Shown here: piece by piece, positions 1-8,038 of the stretch
Layout: each line of letters opens with the position of its first letter
Numbering within the stretch: the first letter of the stretch is position 1
The notes under the pieces: model-generated
Told to the model about the DNA's origin: nothing
The model's input: only the letters and a program-made list of their open reading frames with translations
Databases searched by the model: none
Source: an uncultured Acetatifactor sp.
GTDB lineage: Bacteria; Bacillota; Clostridia; Lachnospirales; Lachnospiraceae
DNA length: 64,000 bases
NCBI GenBank assembly: GCA_934402315.1
Contig: CAKRTS010000002.1
Coordinates: 198,869 to 262,868, forward strand
Direction of reading: 5' to 3'
Made by a program: the position numbers and the translations under genes

Positions 1-882
1 CAGCAGAAAGGTTCCCGCAATTCCCACCAGATTCACGATAGACAGTGCTTTCGCATCCTTGAAATAATCGAGAAAGAGATAATTATTCATCGTCTGGCTC
101 AGCAGAGATGCCAGAAGGAGCACCAGCGCCGCAAAAACCAGTGCCAGCAGGGGCTTGTTCCGCGCCAGCCCCTTCAGCATTTCGCCCGCACTTTCCCGCG
201 TGGTCTCCTTTTTCTCGAGAACGACTCTCTCCTGACATAGGAAATAGCAGAGCCCATAGCAGATTACCGCAAGCACGCCGAATACAACTGCTGTCAGCGT
301 GAAGCGCACCGGCAGCACAACCTGATTTCCCGCAGCGTCCGTCTCATAGATTAGCAGCGGCACAAGGACACCGATCACCAGCCCCGCCAGACTGGCTCCA
401 ACTCCCCGGAAGGTCGAGAGCGATGCCCTGTCCCTGACGTCCGGGCTGATGACGGATGCCATGGAACCGTAGGGAATGTTGATGCCTGTATAGCAGAAGC
501 TGCTCCACAGCAGATAAGTCACAATAACGTAGACGAGCTTCACCGGATATGCCCAGTCCCGCACGAAGTATAAGTACATAATCGTGCTCGCCACGGCGAC
601 GGGAATGCACATGCGTCTTATCCACGGTCGAAACCTTCCGTCCTTCGCCGGCTGCATATGATCCACGATCCTTCCCATCGTGACATCCGTAAAGGCATCC
701 ACAATCCTCGTCCCCATGAACAGCAGTCCGACAACAAAGCCGCTCAGCCCCAGCACCTTTGTGTAAAACACCATCAGATAATTGCTTGCAAAAAGAAAGC
801 TGAAATCGTTGCCGAAATCGCCAAACATATAACCGATCTTATCTTTAAAGCCAAACGGCCGCTTCTCCTTATTTTCAGACAT
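1..882 (-). CDS. GPH-family sugar:cation symporter (MFS), 5' part only
   Basis: Reading the minus strand from an ATG at 882 gives about 294 codons with no stop before the window edge, so the C-terminal third lies outside. The start MSENKEKRPFGFKDKIGYMF and the following FGNDFSF, then a run of hydrophobic segments, resemble the N-terminus of the glycoside-pentoside-hexuronide (MelB/XylP-type) transporters, which import sugars with Na+ or H+ at the cytoplasmic membrane. GTRIVDAFTDVTMGRIVD matches the conserved loop between helices 2 and 3 of this family. A GGAGGA ribosome site lies 5-7 bases upstream but is buried in a strong hairpin (see 883-937). The gene follows the DUF4097 gene on the same strand, 72 bp downstream. 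The substrate cannot be read from the sequence. Confidence 0.85.
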   Translation of the reverse strand, partial: MSENKEKRPFGFKDKIGYMFGDFGNDFSFLFASNYLMVFYTKVLGLSGFVVGLLFMGTRIVDAFTDVTMGRIVDHMQPAKDGRFRPWIRRMCIPVAVASTIMYLYFVRDWAYPVKLVYVIVTYLLWSSFCYTGINIPYGSMASVISPDVRDRASLSTFRGVGASLAGLVIGVLVPLLIYETDAAGNQVVLPVRFTLTAVVFGVLAVICYGLCYFLCQERVVLEKKETTRESAGEMLKGLARNKPLLALVFAALVLLLASLLSQTMNNYLFLDYFKDAKALSIVNLVGIAGTFLL

Positions 883-937
883 AAAAATCCTCCATTCTGC
901 GATGCGTTTTGCCTTTAGCATCCCACAGAATGGAGGA
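883..937 (-). promoter_or_regulatory. Hairpin and U-run overlapping the ribosome site of the symporter
   Basis: The 12-base arms 888-899 and 926-937 are perfect inverted repeats. Inside them GATGC (901-905) pairs with GCATC (918-922), leaving a 12-base loop. On the minus-strand RNA the second arm contains the symporter's GGAGGA ribosome site and is followed at once by five U and the AUG. The structure is therefore both a plausible intrinsic terminator for the DUF4097 operon and a device hiding the ribosome site from any read-through transcript. The arms and positions are seen directly; the function is inferred. Confidence 0.7.
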
Positions 938-954
938 AATATACATGTTACGTT

Positions 955-2031
955 TTACTGAACGCGGATGTCGCCGCTGGTTGTGGTGACAGTTACTTTA
1001 TTTTTGCTGTCATTGCCTACGCTGCCCTCTGCGCGGTCGCCCTTCTTGGAAAAGGACAGCGCATCGTCAAAGAAGGTGCTGATCTCGCCACTGACGGTAG
1101 CTGCCTTGAATTGCAGGCTCTCATCTCTGGACAACTGCAGCGTGGCTGCTCCGCTCGATGTATTGATGTCCAGATCCCCGGTAAGCTGTGCAACGGAAAG
1201 CCGGACGTCTCCGCTGGTTGTACTGGCAGTTCCGAATCCGCTCTGACCCTCAAGCACTGTCTCCCCGCTGGTTGAAGAAACCGAAAACCTGCTGTCGACA
1301 CCTGAGATCCGGATGTCTCCGGAGGTGGTACTTACCTTTCTCTCGCCGCTTCCGTCTGAGACCGTTACCGCACCGCTGGTCGATGCAGCCAAAAGCCCGC
1401 CGTCCGCCTTATCTAACCGTATATCTCCACTGGTCGTCGAAATTTCAATTTCCTCCGCGGCCAGCTCTCCCGTCCGCACCTCGCCGCTGGTCGATGTAAT
1501 CACCACCTGTGACGCAGCAACATTTTTTGTCGTAATATCACCGCTCGTGCTGGACAGCCTCAGCTTCTGCTGTAATGATAATTCCCTGTCCATCACGATC
1601 TCACCGCTGACCGTTTTGACACTGATCTCGCCCTCGTAACCGGCCGGCAGCCAGATTTCTGTGTACATATAGCGGTTAACGTTAACCATATTGTTCACAC
1701 GCTTAGGCCCCTTGACCGATAAGGTGCTGCCGGACAGCTTTATCTCAGCCAGTTCGGAATCCTTTACCGCAAAATTTGCAAATTCCCTTACAATCACCGT
1801 GCTGCCGTCCGACTCATAGATCGTGACATCATTACCGCTTTTTTCATAGAGGATATTCAGCTTATCAATATCTTCGACCGAAAACTCCTTTTCCTGAACC
1901 AGTTCGGCATTGCTGCTTAAGATTTCCCACCGGGCAGAGTCTCTTCTGCTCAGGCCGTAGCCGAGCAGAACGCAGAGTCCCACAACAACCACACTCAAAA
2001 CCGCAATTAATGTTATCTTTAAACCCTTCAT
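955..2031 (-). CDS. DUF4097 beta-strand repeat membrane-anchored protein
   Basis: 358 residues with one N-terminal membrane segment (about residues 5-27) and a long extracytoplasmic part built of short repeats of the type TTSGDIR, STSGEV and TSSGAAT, each about 18-20 residues. That pattern is typical of DUF4097, which folds as a beta-helix or adhesin-like solenoid. It starts 2 bp downstream of the HAAS-domain gene and belongs to the PadR operon. In Firmicutes this trio is commonly an envelope-stress or PspC/LiaX-like sensing unit, but the role here is inference. The reading frame is intact over its whole length. Confidence 0.85.
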   Translation of the reverse strand: MKGLKITLIAVLSVVVVGLCVLLGYGLSRRDSARWEILSSNAELVQEKEFSVEDIDKLNILYEKSGNDVTIYESDGSTVIVREFANFAVKDSELAEIKLSGSTLSVKGPKRVNNMVNVNRYMYTEIWLPAGYEGEISVKTVSGEIVMDRELSLQQKLRLSSTSGDITTKNVAASQVVITSTSGEVRTGELAAEEIEISTTSGDIRLDKADGGLLAASTSGAVTVSDGSGERKVSTTSGDIRISGVDSRFSVSSTSGETVLEGQSGFGTASTTSGDVRLSVAQLTGDLDINTSSGAATLQLSRDESLQFKAATVSGEISTFFDDALSFSKKGDRAEGSVGNDSKNKVTVTTTSGDIRVQ

Positions 2032-2033
2032 GA

Positions 2034-2732
2034 TTACCTCCCGTTCTTATCCTTACGTAAACTGAACGCCAGCGAAGCGATTGACTGGATGCTGCCGCCG
2101 ATCAGGAAAATAACCCATGTAATGTACCATGCCCCGGTGTTGAAGCTGATAATGAAATAGGCAACCAGCACCAGTGTCCAGATCAGCGTGCTGACAGATC
2201 CCATGACCGCCTTGTCTTTATTATTCCTGTATTTCTCTTCCTTGTATTCCTCAACCATATCCTGCTTTTCCTGCTTCTTGTATACAGGATACATATTCGC
2301 CGCATAGACCATCATGACGGTGGGCGGGATACAGATCAGTCCCGCTAAGACCAAACCGATACCGGTAGTCACATCGCTATAGCCATACGCCACTTCACCG
2401 ATCAGTGCGAAACCGAAAAATACAACCCCCGCCAGAATATACAATCCTACAGCGATCGCCTGCAAAAGTGCTTTTTTCTTTCTGTCGCTCTCCGACAGGC
2501 TCAGCAGATTCTTCTCCTCAACCTCTTCAAAAAGCTCCGTCACATCCCCGATCGACTGGATCACATTCTGATAGGCATCCTCCTCGGAGTGTCCCTCCTG
2601 AACCAGATCCTCATACTTATCCAGCGCATTCTGAAGCATTTCCTGTTTCAGTTCCAGCGCCTTCCTTGTCTTCGGTGCCTCTTCAAACAACTGATTAAAA
2701 TATTCTACAATTCTCTCCTTCATATGAATCAT
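2034..2732 (-). CDS. HAAS/DUF1700-type membrane protein of the PadR operon
   Basis: About 232 residues from the ATG at 2732 (MIHMKERIVEY). I prefer this start because AAGG lies just upstream and the longer frame would overlap the PadR gene; the second Met at 2723 is also possible. The first 85 or so residues are a charged helical HAAS-like domain (EAPKTRKALELKQEMLQNALDK, then EGHSEEDAYQNVIQSIGD), and four hydrophobic segments follow. HAAS domains usually accompany PadR regulators and are thought to couple a membrane sensor or permease to them. The gene sits between padR (44 bp upstream) and the DUF4097 gene (2 bp downstream). Confidence 0.82.
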   Translation of the reverse strand: MIHMKERIVEYFNQLFEEAPKTRKALELKQEMLQNALDKYEDLVQEGHSEEDAYQNVIQSIGDVTELFEEVEEKNLLSLSESDRKKKALLQAIAVGLYILAGVVFFGFALIGEVAYGYSDVTTGIGLVLAGLICIPPTVMMVYAANMYPVYKKQEKQDMVEEYKEEKYRNNKDKAVMGSVSTLIWTLVLVAYFIISFNTGAWYITWVIFLIGGSIQSIASLAFSLRKDKNGR

Positions 2733-2776
2733 TATTCCTTTCTGCAATCTCTGAGCCTGCACTTCCACTGTGCATA

Positions 2777-3100
2777 TTATTTTAAAAGCTGATCGATCAT
2801 TTCCTTCGCTTCGTTCCACTCCTGCTTATAGCCCTGATAGGCAGTCCGTCCCGAATCCGTGATCGCATAATAACGGCGCCTCGCACCCACCGTTTCATCT
2901 CCCCAATAGGTTCTGATATAACCCGCCTGCTCCAATCTCCGGAATGCAGAATACAGCGTAGCTTCCTTCAGCTCATATCTATTGTCCGTCTTCTTCATAA
3001 TGTCCTTATTGATCTGATAGCCATAGCTGTCCTGCTCCAGAAGATGTGACAGGATAATTGCCTCTGTATGCCCGCGGATAATATCTGATGTAATGGACAT
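2777..3100 (-). CDS. PadR-family transcriptional regulator
   Basis: 107 residues with the PadR winged helix. The start MSITSDIIRGHTEAIILSHL leads to SYGYQINKDI, then KEATLYSAFRRLEQAGYI (recognition helix) and the wing RRRYYAITDSGR, with a short C-terminal dimerisation helix. The family represses small operons, usually including its own gene, and releases DNA on binding a ligand or under membrane stress. It is first in the operon with the HAAS protein and the DUF4097 protein. An inverted repeat sits between the -35 and -10 of its promoter, which suggests autorepression. Confidence 0.93.
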   Translation of the reverse strand: MSITSDIIRGHTEAIILSHLLEQDSYGYQINKDIMKKTDNRYELKEATLYSAFRRLEQAGYIRTYWGDETVGARRRYYAITDSGRTAYQGYKQEWNEAKEMIDQLLK

Positions 3101-3129
3101 AGCGTGTCACCTCCCTTTTCTTGAGATAC

Positions 3130-3163
3130 AGCATACATTATAATACCTCGCCTGTCAAGGTAT
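3130..3163 (-). promoter_or_regulatory. PadR operon promoter with operator-like inverted repeat
   Basis: On the minus strand TTGACA (3153-3158) and TATGCT (3130-3135) are separated by 17 bases. The inverted repeat ATACCT (3143-3148) / AGGTAT (3158-3163), with a 9-base spacer, overlaps the -35 and the promoter spacer. This is where a PadR repressor would be expected to bind. The boxes are read directly; the operator role is inferred. Confidence 0.65.
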
Positions 3164-3178
3164 ATTATGAAATGTTGT

Positions 3179-3210
3179 AAAAAAACAGCAGACAAACAAG
3201 CCTGCTGTTT
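3179..3210 (-). terminator. Intrinsic terminator after the transglutaminase-like gene
   Basis: AAACAGCAG (3183-3191) and CTGCTGTTT (3202-3210) form a 9-bp stem with a 10-base loop. On the minus strand the stem is followed by a run of U (A-run 3179-3185 on the plus strand). It lies just after the stop of the gene at 3226-3954. Confidence 0.75.
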
Positions 3211-3225
3211 CATAAGATAATCTAT

Positions 3226-3954
3226 TTATTTTTGCAAACCGGCATGGCGAATCCGCTGCACATTCCGGTTCATTATGTGCCTGCCCAGATGCTCATAGAC
3301 AAATTCCTTCAGCATGGACAAAGGTTGTCTATGCTCCTTCAGGAAATCATCCGGCGCATCATATACGCCGAAATCCTGCCCGATTGCCTCACTCTGGATA
3401 TAAGTGTCGTTCCTGTCCCACTCAATCCGGGGCGACTGGAAATCCTTCACGCAGACACCATAGCCGCAGAATGCGCCCTTGTGTCCGGGAAACATTTTAT
3501 ACAGTCCTTGCAGGTATTTCTTATCGATAATGACCCCTTCCAGACAGAACCATATCTCCTCGCAGCAAACCTCGACCCATGTATGTACGACCTCGTCCGG
3601 CATCTGTCGGGTGACAAATCCGCTGCTGGCGCCCTTCTGCACCTTTTTGTATACCGTGAAACCATGAATTCTGCACGGAATATTGACCGCACGCAACAGC
3701 GCCATGAGGAGCGTTGCCTTTGTATTGCACTGTCCGATTCCGTCGCGCAGCACCTGCGATGCGGGGATTGCATCGTTTTTGTTATAGCCAAACAGGATCT
3801 CATCCCTGACATAATTATAGATGCCCTGAATCTTGTGGAAATCATCAAGCTGCTTCCAGCCCTCTCTCTGTATCAGCTCCTGTATCTCCGGTGCAGAATA
3901 GTTCAGAATGGGTGTTTCCCGCAGGTATTTATCCTTCCCGTCCGCTTGCTTCAT
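3226..3954 (-). CDS. Transglutaminase-like cysteine protease-fold protein
   Basis: 242 residues, probably cytoplasmic because no signal peptide is visible. The catalytic triad of the transglutaminase-like superfamily can be read: Cys76 in GIGQCNTKATLL, His124 in EVVHTWVEV, and Asp144 in GVIIDKKY. The segment FHKIQGIYNYVRDEI ahead of the Cys is the usual helix of the family. Bacterial members are mostly proteases or amidases of unknown substrate. It is followed by its own terminator and lies downstream of an AraC regulator on the same strand (54 bp gap), so the two may be co-transcribed. Confidence 0.85.
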   Translation of the reverse strand: MKQADGKDKYLRETPILNYSAPEIQELIQREGWKQLDDFHKIQGIYNYVRDEILFGYNKNDAIPASQVLRDGIGQCNTKATLLMALLRAVNIPCRIHGFTVYKKVQKGASSGFVTRQMPDEVVHTWVEVCCEEIWFCLEGVIIDKKYLQGLYKMFPGHKGAFCGYGVCVKDFQSPRIEWDRNDTYIQSEAIGQDFGVYDAPDDFLKEHRQPLSMLKEFVYEHLGRHIMNRNVQRIRHAGLQK

Positions 3955-4008
3955 CTGTTTCCCTCCTCGGTATGGCTTCGGCTTCCGAGTGCTTCATCTG
4001 CCATATCT

Positions 4009-4785
4009 TTACCGGGAGTGTAGCATATCACCCATCTCGTTACTATCAAAATTCTGCTGTCTTTCCGCAGCCGCCTCCGCATTTACATTTGAAATTGCGA
4101 TTCCTGTATTCTTCTTGCAGGTATATGCCAGATGTGCCGGAGAGCAGAAGCCCGCCTCCATCGCCGCAAACGTGATACTCTGCCCGCCCATCACAAGCCG
4201 GTAAGCGTACTCCATCTGCCGTATGAGCATATAATTCTTGATGGAGATTCCCATTGTCTCCTTAAATAAATGCTGCAGCCTGCTCTCCGAGAGAAATACA
4301 TCGGCTGCCATATCCGCAATGGATTTCTGAAAATACTTTCCCTGCCGGATATTCTGCAGCAGCTCCGTCATTCTCTCATCCTGTACCGGTCGGCTGTCCG
4401 GCTGTCCAAACAGCTCTGTCAGCAGCTTTTCGGCAAAAGAAATGATCTCCTCGTCGGTTTTGTTCCCGATCTGTTCTAAAAATTTTCCATACTCTGCATT
4501 GCCTGTGCAGCAGTCTCTTCCTTTCAGATACCTCTCCTCCATACGTTCGGCATAGGTACTGCCGGTATCAAAGAGAAAGAACAATTTGCACGCATTTTCC
4601 TTCTTCAGTATGTGCTTTACATTGGCGGCGAGAAATATCGCATTTCCCCGGACAGTTGTTTCACCGGCCACCACCTCACCCGGATCTCCGCAAAACAGAT
4701 GCAGCATCGGATGCTCATGCAGCTCTACCTCAGAAAATGAGGGCACGATAATGATATAGGTCTCCCGAAAAAAGATTCTACTCAA
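4009..4785 (-). CDS. AraC-family transcriptional regulator
   Basis: 258 residues. The N-terminal half is a degenerate cupin-like sensor (HEHPMLHLFCGDPGEV). The C-terminal half carries two helix-turn-helix motifs: SIADMAADVFLSESRLQHLFKETMG and, after the linker helix YMLIRQMEYAYRLV, SITFAAMEAGFCSPAHLAYTCKK. The order fits AraC/XylS regulators. It precedes the transglutaminase-like gene on the same strand, and GAGGG lies upstream of the start. The inducer is unknown. Confidence 0.88.
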   Translation of the reverse strand: MSRIFFRETYIIIVPSFSEVELHEHPMLHLFCGDPGEVVAGETTVRGNAIFLAANVKHILKKENACKLFFLFDTGSTYAERMEERYLKGRDCCTGNAEYGKFLEQIGNKTDEEIISFAEKLLTELFGQPDSRPVQDERMTELLQNIRQGKYFQKSIADMAADVFLSESRLQHLFKETMGISIKNYMLIRQMEYAYRLVMGGQSITFAAMEAGFCSPAHLAYTCKKNTGIAISNVNAEAAAERQQNFDSNEMGDMLHSR

Positions 4786-4824
4786 AATACGTGCCCTCCT
4801 TTATAGTTTCTATTATAGCAAAGG

Positions 4825-6012
4825 CTATTCTTTTATAAAATGACTCTTCGCAAATTCCATGTCCTGCACAAGCTCCAGTGTGCCGAGATAGTTATTGTCT
4901 CTGTCCCTGACCGCCATATAAGTTACGAGCATGGTTCTGCCGTTCTTGTTCATCCAGACGGGAACCTGATCGAGCGTGCCGTTCCGGAATTCCTCAATGA
5001 TTCTTCTGACACGCTGTTCGATCTTCGGCGGATGGCAGGAAAACACTTCTCTGCCGATTGCCATGCCCGGGCGCTTAAACACCTTCGGCCCCTCATTGAA
5101 GAACCGGTTGATATTGTCTGTATCCACAAAGGAAATCTCCAACGGTATCGTGTTGAGCATTGCGGTGAGCTGTTCGACAGTCAGATGTCCTCCGGGCATC
5201 ACAATCTCCCCGTCGGTCACCGCTCCCACCTTTGCCCGCTCCGCGTTCTCCGCTTCGTCCCAGATTCCGTTCGGCACTCCGAAGCATTCCGCGTAGTCCT
5301 TGGAATCCCTGTAAATATCGTACCATTCCTCCGTCGAGAAATTCAGTGCACAGTTCGGGAAGAGGATATTTGCTTCCTTATAGATCATCTCGTCGATGCG
5401 CACCAGCACCGCCTCGAAGCGCTTCATCCACTCTTCATCCCGCCGCTCTGCCTTTGCCAGCGCTGTCAGTTCGTCTCTGATCTCGTCATCCACCGTCCAC
5501 ATGACAGCCGAAGGGCCGCTGATCCCGTATTTCACCTTCAGATGCGGATAGAGCAGGTCTCCCTTCTTCGCATAATGGATTGCGAGCTGGCGGAGCTCCT
5601 CCAGCAGAGACGCATCCACCTCACCGCCTTTCGCTGCCTCTCCGCATCTTTTCAAAATCCCTTCGAGCGCCTCATTTTCCAGCGTGAACGTGTGCAGCGG
5701 ATGCCCGGAAATTTTCGTCAGCTCTGCCGTCGCCGTCATCCTCTTCTCCTTCATCGCTTCCGCAACCGACTTTTCCGCGTTAGCAATCTTTTCCTCCGTC
5801 GTCGTCCCATGGAACAGGGCAGCGTGGACATCGCAAAGTCTCTGTACTTCCTCCAGCGGCGTACCCTCCCTTAAGAGCTCCTGCTCTGCCTGCATAATCT
5901 CGGCGGGGTCCACCTCTCTGAATTCCCTGACAAAGTCCCCGCGGACGCTTTCTATCTTCTCTCCGGCACCCAGACGATTCAGGTATGACTTAATTTTTTC
6001 TGTATTCTGCAT
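4825..6012 (-). CDS. DUF438 / hemerythrin / PAS domain protein
   Basis: 395 residues in three parts. Residues 5-70 match DUF438 (KIKSYLNRLGAGEKIESVRGDF, then DPAEIMQAEQELLREG). Residues about 85-225 are a hemerythrin-like four-helix bundle with His-rich segments (SGHPLHTFTLENEAL, HYAKKGDLLYPHL). The C-terminal 100 or so residues are a PAS domain (FSCHPPKIEQRVRRIIEEFRNG, TMLVTYMAVRDRDNNYLGTLELVQDM). This architecture is common in anaerobic Firmicutes and is thought to sense oxygen, NO or redox state through a di-iron centre and a PAS ligand. No output domain is present. It stands alone, with an AraC gene downstream on the same strand. Confidence 0.88.
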   Translation of the reverse strand: MQNTEKIKSYLNRLGAGEKIESVRGDFVREFREVDPAEIMQAEQELLREGTPLEEVQRLCDVHAALFHGTTTEEKIANAEKSVAEAMKEKRMTATAELTKISGHPLHTFTLENEALEGILKRCGEAAKGGEVDASLLEELRQLAIHYAKKGDLLYPHLKVKYGISGPSAVMWTVDDEIRDELTALAKAERRDEEWMKRFEAVLVRIDEMIYKEANILFPNCALNFSTEEWYDIYRDSKDYAECFGVPNGIWDEAENAERAKVGAVTDGEIVMPGGHLTVEQLTAMLNTIPLEISFVDTDNINRFFNEGPKVFKRPGMAIGREVFSCHPPKIEQRVRRIIEEFRNGTLDQVPVWMNKNGRTMLVTYMAVRDRDNNYLGTLELVQDMEFAKSHFIKE

Positions 6013-6133
6013 CTATCGTTTCCTCCCTTACAGGTTGCTATTAGTTTTCATGTTTCCTTTTTTACTATACATGAAATCCGGGCGAATCCCCGTACTAATT
6101 ATTGGAAACGACATCCGCTTTTCCGATCCCGGG

Positions 6134-6718
6134 CTATGCTTCAACCGCCAGTTCCAGACACTTCCAGTCCTCGCCCATGATGTGATAGATCTCCGGTTCT
6201 ATCCCGGCGGCATCCTGAAAACCAACGGATTTATAACAATGGTATGCCGGCGCATTGTCCTCAAAAACCCCGATTGTCACCTTCCGTACCTTCAGAATCT
6301 CGAAGGCATACTTCAATGCCAGCGCAATCATCTCCCTGCCATAGCCCTTTCCCCGCTTCGTGTCGTCAACGATGACAAAGCCGAACCGGAGCACCTGCTT
6401 TTCCTCATCCATAAAACGCATGAAGAGATGCCCGACCGCTCCTGTCTCATCAAAGGCCGTCATCTGGAAAAAGGAGTCGCTGTCGGCGGCAGCCTCATAG
6501 TACGCATTGATGTCCTCCGCAGTGACGGGATAATGGTCAAATCTGTCAGCGCTCCATCTTCTGAATGTCCGCTCGTCCTTGATCCAGCTGCATATATGCG
6601 CTGCATCACATTTTTTATAAGGTCTCAGTCTCAGCATCTGCTTCTCCTCACAATAATTCGCAAATGCGAGCGCCCTCGCGTCCTCTATATGCTGTCTTTC
6701 AAATCTCACAATTTCCAT
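6134..6718 (-). CDS. GNAT-family N-acetyltransferase with extra N-terminal fragment
   Basis: 194 residues from the ATG at 6718, which shares its A with the TAA of rsgA (TAATG), so translation is probably coupled. A full GNAT domain begins at MLRLRPYKKCDAAHICSWI, with the acetyl-CoA loop at KRGKGYGREMI and the C-terminal YKSVGFQ. The 26 residues before that Met (MEIVRFERQHIEDARALAFA) look like the beginning of a different GNAT protein. GAGGAG lies 6 bases before the internal Met and would serve as its ribosome site, so the functional start may be that one. The substrate is unknown. Confidence 0.82.
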   Translation of the reverse strand: MEIVRFERQHIEDARALAFANYCEEKQMLRLRPYKKCDAAHICSWIKDERTFRRWSADRFDHYPVTAEDINAYYEAAADSDSFFQMTAFDETGAVGHLFMRFMDEEKQVLRFGFVIVDDTKRGKGYGREMIALALKYAFEILKVRKVTIGVFEDNAPAYHCYKSVGFQDAAGIEPEIYHIMGEDWKCLELAVEA

Positions 6719-7740
6719 TACCGCACCTTCTTTCTGCTGCCCGCTGCCTTCGCCATATGTACCTTCCCTCTTGCATCCGTATATTTTGCTTCCTTTTTCA
6801 GCTTGCAATAGCTCTTCCATCTCGCCTCCGACAGACTTCCGTTTTCGATTGCCTCCTTTATGGCGCAGCCCGGCTCCGTCTCATGCCTGCAGTCGGCAAA
6901 TCTGCATTTTCCAAGATATTGCTCAACATCCCCGAATGCTTCGCCAAGCCCTGTGGAGACATCCCACATTCCGAGGCTCCGCATACCGGGCGTATCGATG
7001 AGCATTGCGTCATTTTTCAATATAATCAGCTGTCTGTGCGTTGTCGTATGACGCCCCTTGCTGTCGGCCTCCCGGAGGCTGTTGGTACCCATAATTTCCT
7101 CTCCTGCCAGTGCATTGACAAGGCTCGACTTGCCGACACCGGAAGAGCCTAAGAAAACGATAGTCTTGCCGGGCTGTACATATTTTCCGAGCTCTTCCAT
7201 TCCGTAGCCGGTCTTCGAGCTGACCACACAGATTTCAACCTCTGGCGCGATCGTCTTAACCTTCAAGATATAGTCTTCATAATCCGTCTGTAAATCTGCC
7301 TTTGTCAAAACAATGACAGGACAGGCGCCGGACTGCCATGCCAGCGTCATATATCTCTCCATCCGTTTCTCATTAAAGTCATGATTGAGCGACTGCATGA
7401 TAAATACATAGTCGAAATTGGCAGCCACTGCCTGTTCCCCGCGCCCGGGCGTCGGATCGAGTCTTGAGAAGAAGGTTTTCCTCGGCAGGGTTCTGACGAT
7501 CCGGCTGTCGCCGTCCGGTACATAGCGGATCAGCACGAAATCCCCTGTTGTCGGAAATTCCTCGGTTCCGACATAATATTCCTTTGTCTTTAATCTTGCA
7601 TAGATCGCTCCATGCTCACACATCAATTCATATCGTTCCCGGTAAACGGCTGTCACTCTCGCCGGTATCAGTCCTGTCTCGCCGCTGTTTATAAGTTCTT
7701 CCCTTATTTCGTCCGGGAACCCATATTTTTCCAAATTCAT
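6718..7740 (-). CDS. rsgA: Ribosome small-subunit-dependent GTPase A (RsgA/YjeQ)
   Basis: 340 residues, the normal size. RsgA is a circularly permuted GTPase that assists late maturation of the 30S subunit. The N-terminal OB fold is followed by G4 TKADL (146-150), then G1 GSSGVGKS (198-205) and G3 DTPGM (249-253), which is the permuted order. The C-terminal zinc site shows Cys279, Cys284, His286 and Cys292. The stop overlaps the start of the GNAT gene. The upstream intergenic region holds copy A of the 154-bp structured repeat, 72 bp before the start codon. Confidence 0.95.
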   Translation of the reverse strand: MNLEKYGFPDEIREELINSGETGLIPARVTAVYRERYELMCEHGAIYARLKTKEYYVGTEEFPTTGDFVLIRYVPDGDSRIVRTLPRKTFFSRLDPTPGRGEQAVAANFDYVFIMQSLNHDFNEKRMERYMTLAWQSGACPVIVLTKADLQTDYEDYILKVKTIAPEVEICVVSSKTGYGMEELGKYVQPGKTIVFLGSSGVGKSSLVNALAGEEIMGTNSLREADSKGRHTTTHRQLIILKNDAMLIDTPGMRSLGMWDVSTGLGEAFGDVEQYLGKCRFADCRHETEPGCAIKEAIENGSLSEARWKSYCKLKKEAKYTDARGKVHMAKAAGSRKKVR

Positions 7741-7812
7741 TGATACAATCCTCCATTGTCATTACATTACTCTGGTTAAATTAGTTTTGGTGATGTGAAA
7801 CTCACAATTCCT

Positions 7813-7966
7813 CAAGTGACGTTGCACAGCATGTACAGACCACCGCAGGCACGCTTTCGCTACCTTCCGCTCGCAACGGCGCGTAAGCTGCCACAGTACG
7901 CCAGCTAAGCGCCGGCGGCTCCAGAGTGCGCTGCTTGTGGCCATGTACATGTTGCACAACTGTTGC
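7813..7966 (-). repeat. 154-bp structured repeat, copy A
   Basis: On the minus strand this copy reads from GCAACAGTTGTGC to GCAACGTCACTTG, the same ends as copy C at 29369-29522; I count about 18 differences in 154. The termini are imperfect inverted repeats and the interior folds into one long rod. The cap stem 1 is CGGCGC/GCGCCG; stem 2 is GCTGGC/GGCAGC with one G-G mismatch. The loop GTACT (plus-strand 7895-7899) is identical in all three copies. The open frame through it is not convincing as a gene. It lies between rsgA and the terminator of the XRE gene. Confidence 0.85.
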
Positions 7967-8013
7967 TTAAAAAATATAATGTTCTCCATCCCCTACGATC
8001 CGAAAAAAGGGTG

Positions 8014-8038
8014 CAAAAAAGCACACCCTAAGGTGTGC
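8014..8038 (-). terminator. Intrinsic terminator of the XRE regulator
   Basis: GCACACC and GGTGTGC (8021-8038) form a 7-bp stem with a 4-base loop. On the minus strand it is followed by six T (A-run at 8015-8020). It lies about 190 bp beyond the stop of the gene at 8226, with no other gene between. Confidence 0.8.

Noticed and set aside
4840..5874. 344-codon plus-strand frame opposite the DUF438 gene
   Set aside because: It mirrors the codon pattern of the intact DUF438/hemerythrin/PAS gene and has no ribosome site.
7762..7989. 75-codon open frame on the minus strand through copy A
   Set aside because: It lies in the structured repeat, its best match is the same frame of copy C, and substitutions follow stem pairing rather than codon positions.
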